A model generated the notes under the pieces. That model did no database searches and was not told where the DNA came from. It saw only the letters and a list, made by a program, of their open reading frames with translations. This document shows positions 1 to 6,967 of a stretch of DNA of 39,158 nt, one piece after another. How positions within the stretch are numbered: position 1 is the first letter of the stretch; every line of letters begins with the position of its first letter. The DNA comes from Sulfurovum sp. UBA7648 (GTDB lineage: Bacteria; Campylobacterota; Campylobacteria; Campylobacterales; Sulfurovaceae): contig DLIG01000009.1 of assembly GCA_002483605.1 (NCBI GenBank), positions 25,160-64,317 of the forward strand, read 5' to 3'. The position numbers were made by a program, and so were the translations under genes.

Positions 1-1457
1 TCTTGTTCTTCTTGCTCTATGTAATGTGTGCCTAGTGATTCTTTTCGTGAAAGTGCGGCATCAACAATAGCCGAGGCGGTATTGAGCCTAAGTTGCAGCA
101 ATCGACCTATCTCTCTGTTTTTAAGATCATAAACACAGTTTCTGGCATGATGTAAACCTTTAGTAGTACGCATAATACCTACCTCATCCCACATGATCTG
201 ACGAAGTTTATGTTTGTATTCTTTATCATTTTCTTTATGCAAGATATTGCCGTAATCTTTATCAAATTTTGGCATTGTAGCAATATGAGTTTCATGCGAG
301 AGTATATGATCTACTGCTCTTTTGGCAAACACCATTCCTTCCAATAAAGAGTTTGATGCCAATCTATTTGCTCCATGCACTCCGGTACGCGCAGCTTCGC
401 CTACAACATAAAGTCCCGTTATCCCCGGAACTACACCATGGCTATTGCATGCTATTCCTCCATTGGCATAGTGAAATGCAGGAGATATCGGTACACGATT
501 TTTTGGAAAATCATAACCAACCGAAGCGAAGGTACGAGTAATATTTGGAAATCTCTCATGAAACCATTTTGGTTTGAACATAGAAAAATCCAAATAAACT
601 TCTTGCTTAGTGCGGCGTTTATAATCAAATATGCCACGAGAAACGATATCCCTGCTGGCAAGCTCCCCTCTTTCATCATATTCGAACAAAAATCGCTCTC
701 CTGCCTCATTGACCACATAAGCTCCTTCTCCGCGCAATGCTTCGGTGAGAAGAAGTTTTCTCGCATACGGTGTTTTTATAAAAACAGTAGGGTGAAACTG
801 CATAAACTCCATATCTTTAAGCGCTATCCCTTTTTCTACACAAATACCATGAATATCTGCACTGACTGTTCTGGAATTGGTATTATACTCATAAAGAGAG
901 CCTACACCGCCGCTTGCAATAATAACAGTATCAGCATAAATGGTGGTAGGTTGATAATTTATCGTGGCTTTGACCCCATAACATCTGCCATCTTGTATAA
1001 GCAGATCATAAACAAGTGCATTTTGCTCCAAAAGATGTTGATTTTGTGTCATCATAAAATGATGAAGATATCTTCCTGTAGCATCGCCCCCTGCATGAAC
1101 AATCCTAGCCACAGAATGGGCTGCTTCTTTGGTATATAACAGATTGCCTTTGGCATCAGTGTCAAACTTCATACCCTTAGATATGATATCGGCAGTAGTT
1201 TTGAGTGATGTTTCTGAAAGTATTTGAACGATCTTTTTGAGATTATGGTGAGCTCCGGCTTCTATAGTATCGTGCACATGAACGGCTATATCAGCCTCGT
1301 CCAATGCTGTCACAATACCGCCTTGAGCATAAAATGTATTACACTCCCATGGAATATCTTTACACAAAACAAGCACTTTTTTGCTTTTTGGAAGATTCAT
1401 AGCGGCATACAGCCCTGCTATGCCGGCACCAATAATAATAACATCATATTTTGACAT
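1..1457 (-). CDS. nadB: L-aspartate oxidase (3' end beyond window)
   Basis: FAD-dependent oxidation of L-aspartate to iminoaspartate, the first step of de novo NAD synthesis. The reverse strand reads open for 485 codons from an ATG at 1457 to the window edge, so only a few C-terminal residues can be missing. The N-terminus MSKYDVIIIGAGIAG is the Rossmann FAD-binding motif. Further on come AQGGIVTAL, the RIVHAGGDATG segment, the ASGGVGSLYEYNTNS stretch, DMEFMQFHPT, RGEGAYVVNEAGERF and the C-terminal ALSRKESLGTHY, all typical of NadB rather than of succinate dehydrogenase or fumarate reductase flavoproteins. The ATG directly follows the TAG of the small lipoprotein gene upstream, suggesting translational coupling; the SD is weak (AAGGGAA). 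The long plus-strand ORF opposite it is a shadow. Confidence 0.93.
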   Translation of the reverse strand, partial: MSKYDVIIIGAGIAGLYAAMNLPKSKKVLVLCKDIPWECNTFYAQGGIVTALDEADIAVHVHDTIEAGAHHNLKKIVQILSETSLKTTADIISKGMKFDTDAKGNLLYTKEAAHSVARIVHAGGDATGRYLHHFMMTQNQHLLEQNALVYDLLIQDGRCYGVKATINYQPTTIYADTVIIASGGVGSLYEYNTNSRTVSADIHGICVEKGIALKDMEFMQFHPTVFIKTPYARKLLLTEALRGEGAYVVNEAGERFLFEYDERGELASRDIVSRGIFDYKRRTKQEVYLDFSMFKPKWFHERFPNITRTFASVGYDFPKNRVPISPAFHYANGGIACNSHGVVPGITGLYVVGEAARTGVHGANRLASNSLLEGMVFAKRAVDHILSHETHIATMPKFDKDYGNILHKENDKEYKHKLRQIMWDEVGIMRTTKGLHHARNCVYDLKNREIGRLLQLRLNTASAIVDAALSRKESLGTHYIEQEEQ

Positions 1458-1616
1458 CTATTTCCCTTCGTTTTGCATGGCATAATTAACATCAGGTACA
1501 TATTTGGGTGGTGTTTTATACCCACATCCTGATAATGATACACAGCAAATAGATGCTATAATTATCATATGAAAACAGCTAAAAATATATTTTCCGAGTT
1601 GACGCGACAATCTCAA
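1458..1616 (-). CDS. Small LptM-like lipoprotein
   Basis: A very short ORF with the lipobox LSGC followed by CGYKTPPKYVP, close to the CGxKxPxY pattern of LptM (YifL), the small lipoprotein that helps assemble the LptD/E translocon. From TTG at 1616 it gives a signal peptide with a basic N-region (RLSRQLGK) and a hydrophobic core before the lipidated Cys. A G-rich SD-like run (AAGGGGG) lies 5 nt upstream of that TTG. The alternative ATG at 1568 leaves only 14 residues before the Cys and no basic charge. The TAG stop abuts the nadB ATG, so the two are probably co-transcribed. From 1616 it overlaps the 5' end of the divergent DUF721-like gene by 48 nt. Family and start are tentative. Confidence 0.5.
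   Translation of the reverse strand: MRLSRQLGKYIFSCFHMIIIASICCVSLSGCGYKTPPKYVPDVNYAMQNEGK
1554..1562 (+). promoter_or_regulatory. Extended -10 promoter for a leaderless transcript
   Basis: TGCTATAAT is a perfect extended -10 (TGn plus TATAAT). The hexamer ends at 1562, so the expected start of transcription 6-8 nt downstream falls on or beside the A of the ATG at 1569. There is no Shine-Dalgarno in front of that ATG, which fits a leaderless mRNA. No convincing -35 is visible, as expected for extended -10 promoters. Confidence 0.6.
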
Positions 1617-2012
1617 TTTGTCCCCCTTGTTCGATATCAATGCTATGGCAAATTTTTAGCACTCCTTCCACCTCGTTTTCAAAAAGCCATAGCCTTTGTA
1701 ACTATCAAAAATGACATTCTCTTGGTTGCTCTCTCGCACCCAGGATACAAAATGGAACTTGATTATAATAGAGATTTATTAAAAAGCATATTAATAGGGT
1801 TATCAGAACATGATAAAGAGTGTCTTTTTCCGGAAATTAAAAAGGTTGAGTTTTTTATTTCTAAACATTATGCACCTAAGGTAACCGATGATTTGGACAC
1901 CGTGCCCCATTATGGCGAAAAAGCACAAGGCAATTTTAGATTTGACTATCATGATGAAGAATTAAAGACTCTTTTTTCTAGTATAGTAAAAGATATAAAA
2001 TGCAATCAGTGA
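1569..2012 (+). CDS. DUF721/DciA-like protein
   Basis: A 147-residue protein I recognise as a conserved Campylobacterota gene usually annotated hypothetical or DUF721. The stretch PPRFQKAIAFVTIKND followed by LLVALSHPGYKMELDYN and LKSIL resembles the DciA-like fold (a helix, then strands with a basic patch), a family that includes the bacterial replicative-helicase loader DciA. The assignment is by resemblance only. No signal peptide or membrane segment is present. The start ATG at 1569 shares the CATATG palindrome with a possible divergent ATG. It has no SD but sits 7 nt below a perfect extended -10. The 3' end overlaps uvrC by 13 nt, so both probably form one transcription unit. Confidence 0.75.
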   Translation: MKTAKNIFSELTRQSQFVPLVRYQCYGKFLALLPPRFQKAIAFVTIKNDILLVALSHPGYKMELDYNRDLLKSILIGLSEHDKECLFPEIKKVEFFISKHYAPKVTDDLDTVPHYGEKAQGNFRFDYHDEELKTLFSSIVKDIKCNQ

Positions 2013-3793
2013 TCCGTACTCTTCCGCACAATGCCGGAATATATCAATATTTTGACAGCAATGGTAAACTTTTGTACGTAGGCAAAGCTAAAAATCTCAA
2101 AAATCGAGTTAAAAGTTATTGGCGTTTTACACCAGAACTTATGCCAAACCCTGCTCTCTCACACCGTTTGATCAAAATGCTTAGCGAGGTAGTTTCACTA
2201 GAATATATAATTGTTGAGAGCGAAGAAGATGCTCTTATATTGGAAAACTCACTAATTAAACAACTGAAGCCAAAATACAATATCTTGCTCAGAGATGATA
2301 AAACATATCCATATATCTGTATAGACGAATCAGAAAAATTTCCTAGATTTGAAATAACCAGAAAAATTATAAAGGGCAAAAATATCACTTATTACGGCCC
2401 ATTCCCATCCGGAGCAAAAGTGCTGCTAGATGCGCTTTATGAAATCTATCCTCTTGTGCAAAAAAAGAGTTGCATTAAAGGTAAAAAAGCTTGCCTATTT
2501 CATCAAATAGGCAAATGTATGGCTCCATGTGAAAACAAAATCACTATACAAGAGTATGCTAAAATAGTCAAGGATGCAAAAGAAAGCATCATAAAACGCC
2601 AAAACTTGGTAGAAGCATTATCTGATCGAATGATGCTCTTGGCCTCGCAAGAAAGATATGAAGAGGCAGCAAAACTTAGGGATGCTCAGCAAATCATCTC
2701 TTCGCTTACTCTCTTTTCTACTCTAGATACTGCTTCTTTAGAAAATTGTGATGCAATTGCCATAGTTGCTTCACATGACAAAGGAGTAGTAATCAAGCTG
2801 TTTATTCGAAATGGCAAAGTAATTTCTAGCGACCATAGTTTCTTTAGATTCAATGAATTTTACGATCCTAGCGAAGCTTACACTCAAGCGATAATCTCAA
2901 CATATCAGGCTTTTGTGCCGGATGTACCAGGCACGATAATAGTAGCAGATAATTTTCAAGAGATGGATGAGCTTTCGCAATTACTATCTAAACGATTAGG
3001 CAAAAAAATATCTATTATCAATCCCAAAAAAGGACATAAAGCAAAAATTATAGAGCTTGCTCTTACAAATGCAAAAGAATTACTGATTCAAAGATCAAGA
3101 CTCCAAGACAATAATATTGAATCGAAACTGGCAACCATTTTTGAACTCCAAGAACTGCCATATCGCATAGAGGTCTTTGACAACTCTCACCATCAAGGAG
3201 AAGCAAGTGTAGGAGCTATGATAGTATGGGATGAAGGAAATTGGGACAAAAACAGTTATCGAAGATATATATTGGAAGCCAAAGACGAGTACGGCCAAAT
3301 GAGAGAGCTGCTATCTAGGCGCATTAGTGACTTTGGAGAAAACCCGCCTCCAAATCTTTGGATTTTAGATGGCGGAACAGCACAACTTGGTCTAGCCAAA
3401 GGACTTTTAAAAGATGCTGGAGTAAACATAGATGTCATCGCTATTGCCAAAGAAAAAATAGACGCTAAAGCTCATCGCGCAAAAGGTGCAGCAAAAGACA
3501 CTATTTACACAGCAGACGATAAGTTTTCACTATTATCCACAGATGAAAGACTTCATTTTGTGCAAAAATTAAGAGATGAAGCACATAGATACGCTATTAG
3601 TTTTCATCGTCAAAAAAAGAGAAAGATCATGATACAAAGCCAATTATTGGAAACAAAGGGTATAGGCAAAGCCACACTTGCAAAACTATTGAATCATTTT
3701 GGCTCTTTTGAAGCTATACATAATGCATCGTTTGAAGAGATATCTTATATAACAAACAAGAAGATAGCCTCAGCCATAAAAGAAGAAGCCTGA
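2000..3793 (+). CDS. uvrC: UvrABC excinuclease subunit C
   Basis: Dual-incision nuclease of nucleotide excision repair, acting with UvrB at lesions. At 597 residues it is near the usual length. The N-terminal GIY-YIG nuclease domain is clear (NAGIYQYFD, then LYVGKAKNLKNRVKSYW). The UvrB-interacting UVR motif is around YEEAAKLRDAQQ. The RNase H-like UvrC nuclease domain contains RIEVFDNSHHQGEASVGAM and later WILDGGTAQLG. The C-terminal helix-hairpin-helix pair carries LETKGIGKATLAKLLNHFGS. The ATG lies inside the last codons of the DUF721-like gene, so translation is likely coupled. No residues appear to be missing. Confidence 0.97.
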   Translation: MQSVIRTLPHNAGIYQYFDSNGKLLYVGKAKNLKNRVKSYWRFTPELMPNPALSHRLIKMLSEVVSLEYIIVESEEDALILENSLIKQLKPKYNILLRDDKTYPYICIDESEKFPRFEITRKIIKGKNITYYGPFPSGAKVLLDALYEIYPLVQKKSCIKGKKACLFHQIGKCMAPCENKITIQEYAKIVKDAKESIIKRQNLVEALSDRMMLLASQERYEEAAKLRDAQQIISSLTLFSTLDTASLENCDAIAIVASHDKGVVIKLFIRNGKVISSDHSFFRFNEFYDPSEAYTQAIISTYQAFVPDVPGTIIVADNFQEMDELSQLLSKRLGKKISIINPKKGHKAKIIELALTNAKELLIQRSRLQDNNIESKLATIFELQELPYRIEVFDNSHHQGEASVGAMIVWDEGNWDKNSYRRYILEAKDEYGQMRELLSRRISDFGENPPPNLWILDGGTAQLGLAKGLLKDAGVNIDVIAIAKEKIDAKAHRAKGAAKDTIYTADDKFSLLSTDERLHFVQKLRDEAHRYAISFHRQKKRKIMIQSQLLETKGIGKATLAKLLNHFGSFEAIHNASFEEISYITNKKIASAIKEEA

Positions 3794-3854
3794 ACACTTA
3801 TTGTTTCTATTTTTTAACATTTTTATTGTATCGTTATACTTATAGTTTCGATAT

Positions 3855-3860
3855 TATAAT
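3855..3860 (+). promoter_or_regulatory. Possible -10 element upstream of the HPt-like gene
   Basis: A perfect TATAAT sits 58 nt before the ATG at 3918, in the only sizeable gap after uvrC. A -35-like TTATAC is present at 3834-3839 but the spacer of 15 bp is short. It would give the HPt-like/kinase-like pair its own transcript. The SD AAGGAG at about 3904-3909 serves the first gene. Confidence 0.4.
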
Positions 3861-3917
3861 AAAAACCATTTAATAATAGACGGGCATCGCAGAGTTTCAT
3901 AATAAGGAGTTTAGATA

Positions 3918-5330
3918 ATGTATTGCATTATTAATCAAACCAAAGACATAATAGCTGCCGATAAAGAGTTTTTTTCTCTGCTAAGATCAGCAAATCTTAT
4001 AGAGCTTTACCGACAGATAGCCAGCGGAGCCATTGATATAGCTTTTGAAGAAGACAAAGTTACAATTGCCAATTTGGGAGATATAAGATTCTATGAAATA
4101 GAAAGCTTTGAGATTAGCGGTCTATTGTCGCAAAGCAAGATCATAAAAATTTTAACCGAAATTCCAAAAGATGAGATTAAAACTGATACAGATACACTAG
4201 AAGAAACTTTTAGCGAACAAAAAGAAGTGGTGTCATCATACAATGAGACAATTAAGGAGCAAGAAGATATATCTCCGAATGCAAATACCGATAATTCGGT
4301 TTTTACAGATATCACATTTAATGAAAGTAAAAACAGCCAAGAAGAATTGCAAAAAACCACGCCAAATGAAACAACTTATATTACAGCACAACCTCAAGAA
4401 AGCGTTGCTGTCGACGTTGAAATACAACCACAAGAAAGTGTTGCTGCCGATGTTGAAATACAGCCCCAAGAAAGTGTTGCTGTATATGATACTGCAAAAA
4501 TCGAACCATCATCAATTGATCTTGATACGCATGCAATAAGCCAAAAGATGGGACTATCCAAAACTGATTATATTACTTTTCTAAAAGAATATATACAAAC
4601 GGTCAAGTCGCTGAGAAAAGATCTTGAAAGCAACAACAAAGATATACAAAAATCAGCCATTGGTTTTATAGTACATCTCTCCGATGTTCTTCATTTGCCT
4701 GAAAATATCTCAAATCTAGTCTCAACAATAAGCTCATCTGCAACGAAAGAAAATATAGAAGATTTTTACAAGGCAATTGAGCAAATTTCAACAGAAAATG
4801 AAGATGTGTTAGCTGATATCAATGATATTGATCTCAAGCAGGAAACTATGGATGCTGCAACATCTCAAACCAATGATACCGATCTCACTCAAGAAGTTAT
4901 CGAGCCTGCAGGATTAGAAGAAGATGATGATGCAGCAAATGAAATCAAAAATGAGATTTTAGAGCAGCAATCAGGAGGCAGCATAGATCTGTCAAATATC
5001 ACACCTGTAAAATTTGATTTTTCATTGGATGAAACAGCCGATTCGTTATCTCTTCCGCATGATATAGTCAAGGATTTTATAAAAGATTTTATTGAACAGT
5101 GCCATACGGAAGCTGCCAATTTCATAGAAGCATATGAAAAAGCTGATATTGAAAGAATTAAAAAAACTGCTCGTCTGCTCAAAGGAGTTGCAAGCAATTT
5201 ATATATCACCCCCCTTGCGCAATCGCTTTTAGAGTTGCAATACAATGATGATATTAAGCAAGCAGAACCTCTAATTAAAAAATTCTGGGCTCAGTTTGTT
5301 GCATTTGAAGAACTTATGAAAAACGAATAA
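3918..5330 (+). CDS. HPt-like protein lacking phospho-acceptor histidines
   Basis: A 470-residue protein in four parts: residues 1-80 form a small alpha/beta module (perhaps PAS-like, not identified); 85-205 form an acidic linker with 12-residue PQESVAxDVEIQ repeats; 208-290 and 376-465 are helical modules resembling histidine phosphotransfer (HPt) domains. In the C-terminal module the HxxKG signature reads R419-L-L-K-G with VASNLYITPL after it, so Arg replaces the phospho-His. The first module has no HxxKG either. No signal peptide or TM segment is seen. The ATG is preceded by AAGGAG, and the next gene starts 11 nt after the stop. It may be a non-phosphorylated scaffold or partner of the adjacent kinase-like protein. 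The domain reading is moderately sure, the function unknown. Confidence 0.7.
   Translation: MYCIINQTKDIIAADKEFFSLLRSANLIELYRQIASGAIDIAFEEDKVTIANLGDIRFYEIESFEISGLLSQSKIIKILTEIPKDEIKTDTDTLEETFSEQKEVVSSYNETIKEQEDISPNANTDNSVFTDITFNESKNSQEELQKTTPNETTYITAQPQESVAVDVEIQPQESVAADVEIQPQESVAVYDTAKIEPSSIDLDTHAISQKMGLSKTDYITFLKEYIQTVKSLRKDLESNNKDIQKSAIGFIVHLSDVLHLPENISNLVSTISSSATKENIEDFYKAIEQISTENEDVLADINDIDLKQETMDAATSQTNDTDLTQEVIEPAGLEEDDDAANEIKNEILEQQSGGSIDLSNITPVKFDFSLDETADSLSLPHDIVKDFIKDFIEQCHTEAANFIEAYEKADIERIKKTARLLKGVASNLYITPLAQSLLELQYNDDIKQAEPLIKKFWAQFVAFEELMKNE
4392..4484 (+). repeat. 36-bp in-frame tandem repeat
   Basis: About 2.6 copies of a 36-bp unit (4392-4427, 4428-4463, then a partial copy to 4484), encoding PQESVAVDVEIQ, PQESVAADVEIQ and PQESVAV in the acidic linker of the HPt-like protein. 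The copies differ by a few substitutions. The unit length is a multiple of three, so copy-number change would lengthen or shorten the linker without a frameshift. Confidence 0.85.
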
Positions 5331-5341
5331 AGGCAAATAAC

Positions 5342-6931
5342 ATGACTATACGAAATAGACTAAAACTAATAAGCTTGCTGCCTATCTTGATAATGACGGG
5401 GTTGGCTGGTTATTTACTATTCACTATTTACCCGCAATTTGATATAAATGATCAAAAGCATCTAATATTAACTATAAGTGCAAGCGGTATTATTATCCTT
5501 GGCCTCATACTGCTCATATACGGCTATATTACTTCAAATCAAGAATTAAAAAATACGATCAAACTGATCGAACTGTTTGAATATGCTGTAAAAAATGTCT
5601 CACATGCTCAAAATGATAAGTTATCAGCTTTGAAACTTGATACTTTTGAAGGCAAAAATCAATCCTACGACATAATAAAAGAATTTATAGATCCTATAAA
5701 GAAAAACAAATATACAGCTATTGAAACTGATAGCGACAATATTGTTTTTGATACGCTCAAAGAGTTTGAAAACATTATAGAGGCATATGCTCAAAATGCT
5801 ATTGAAAAAAATATTGATATCAACTTTTATATAGATCCAAAAATTAGCCAGCAATTAAAAGGGGATCTAAACAAAATAAAAGAGATATTAAATGATCTAT
5901 TAAGCAATGCTATTCTATCTGCAAAAGCAGATGGTGAAATAAATGTTGAAATTCACAAAATCAACGAAGAGTCACTTGATAATATCATGACAAGTACACT
6001 TGTATTCAAAATACAAGATAATGGTGCGGGCATGACAAAAGAAGAGCAAGAACAAATTTTGGAACCATTTTCTCAAGATAATAGCAGTAATGACTCTAGA
6101 CTTGCACAGTCTAATCAATTTGCACAGATGATCGGCGGTCATATTGAAGTTGAAAGCGAATTAGATAAAGGTACTGCTTTTTATTTTACATTGCCTATAG
6201 AAGAAATAGCAATAGAAAATAATCTCGAAGATATCCTTTCCAATACCACGATCGGATTTTATGAGGATGAAAATATTTCTTCAAATCTGGCTGATTACAT
6301 CAAAAATTACCTCAAATTTTTTGGCGCAAAGGTAAAAATATTTAAATCGATTAAAAAAGCAAATTCACTTAGCGAAAAAGACAAATGTAAGTTTTGTTTG
6401 ATAGATATTGATAAAGCTGACCCTGAAATTATAGAATCTTTGCCAACGATCGATAAAAGCAAAATAATTGTAATGAGCAAACTATCAAATAAAGACAAAT
6501 TAGAACAATTGGGCTTAAGTGAAGAAAATATTATCTTTAAACCTCTCACGCTTTCTAAGATCATTAAAGTATTGTTTGACAATCAAGACACAACAGCAAG
6601 ATCTGATATCGACCAATCTTATTTAGAAGATGAAACAAATACATTAGATACGACATTAGATATTAACGATTCTAAGATTTCTACAAATGAGATATTGATA
6701 TCAAAAATGAATGATCTGGAAAGCAAAATTATTGCAAAAGCTGCGCAAAATATGGGATATTCTGTTACTAGATTGGATGATTCGTCTTTATTGTTAGAAG
6801 AATTAAAAAATAACAAATACGATATGCTGATAACGGATGAAGAAACGATAGATAAACTTGATGATATTCATGATAGCATTAATATCATAACTGCAAATGC
6901 TATTGAAGAATTAAAAAGCAGAAAACTATAG
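5342..6931 (+). CDS. Membrane hybrid histidine-kinase-like protein, probably a pseudokinase
   Basis: A 529-residue protein with two TM helices (about 10-30 and 40-63) and almost no periplasmic loop. A HATPase_c domain spans about 140-286: the N-box NDLLSNA (184-190), G1 DNGAG (226-230) and F-box EPF (241-243) are kept. The G2 lid, normally a Gly-rich GxGLGL stretch, reads DSRLAQSNQFAQ (251-262). No HExxxP H-box precedes it, so no phospho-acceptor His is evident. A receiver-like domain follows (303-412; D355 and K400 present, the usual N-terminal acidic pair weak). A second, truncated receiver-like segment (about 460-529) includes LITDE with D499. The gene lies 11 nt after the HPt-like gene, so the two probably work together. 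It may sense or scaffold rather than phosphorylate. Confidence 0.75.
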   Translation: MTIRNRLKLISLLPILIMTGLAGYLLFTIYPQFDINDQKHLILTISASGIIILGLILLIYGYITSNQELKNTIKLIELFEYAVKNVSHAQNDKLSALKLDTFEGKNQSYDIIKEFIDPIKKNKYTAIETDSDNIVFDTLKEFENIIEAYAQNAIEKNIDINFYIDPKISQQLKGDLNKIKEILNDLLSNAILSAKADGEINVEIHKINEESLDNIMTSTLVFKIQDNGAGMTKEEQEQILEPFSQDNSSNDSRLAQSNQFAQMIGGHIEVESELDKGTAFYFTLPIEEIAIENNLEDILSNTTIGFYEDENISSNLADYIKNYLKFFGAKVKIFKSIKKANSLSEKDKCKFCLIDIDKADPEIIESLPTIDKSKIIVMSKLSNKDKLEQLGLSEENIIFKPLTLSKIIKVLFDNQDTTARSDIDQSYLEDETNTLDTTLDINDSKISTNEILISKMNDLESKIIAKAAQNMGYSVTRLDDSSLLLEELKNNKYDMLITDEETIDKLDDIHDSINIITANAIEELKSRKL

Positions 6932-6944
6932 ATCAATTATAATG

Positions 6945-6967
6945 GTCATAAGCTAGATGCTTATGAC
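6945..6967. terminator. Hairpin between convergent kinase-like gene and lon
   Basis: A perfect 9-bp inverted repeat, GTCATAAGC at 6945-6953 and GCTTATGAC at 6959-6967, with a 5-nt loop. It overlaps the last two codons and stop of lon and lies just past the end of the plus-strand gene. There is no strong T-run on either side, so it may be a weak bidirectional terminator or a 3'-end stabiliser. Confidence 0.5.

Noticed and set aside
375..1139. 254-residue plus-strand ORF opposite nadB
   Set aside because: The opposite strand reads continuously as NadB with family motifs throughout; this frame has no recognisable domain and a Cys/Ile-rich shadow composition.
1..1457. Possible nadB pseudogene, because no complete ORF is closed here
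   Set aside because: The frame is open without stops from ATG 1457 to the window edge; it simply lacks its stop codon within the window.
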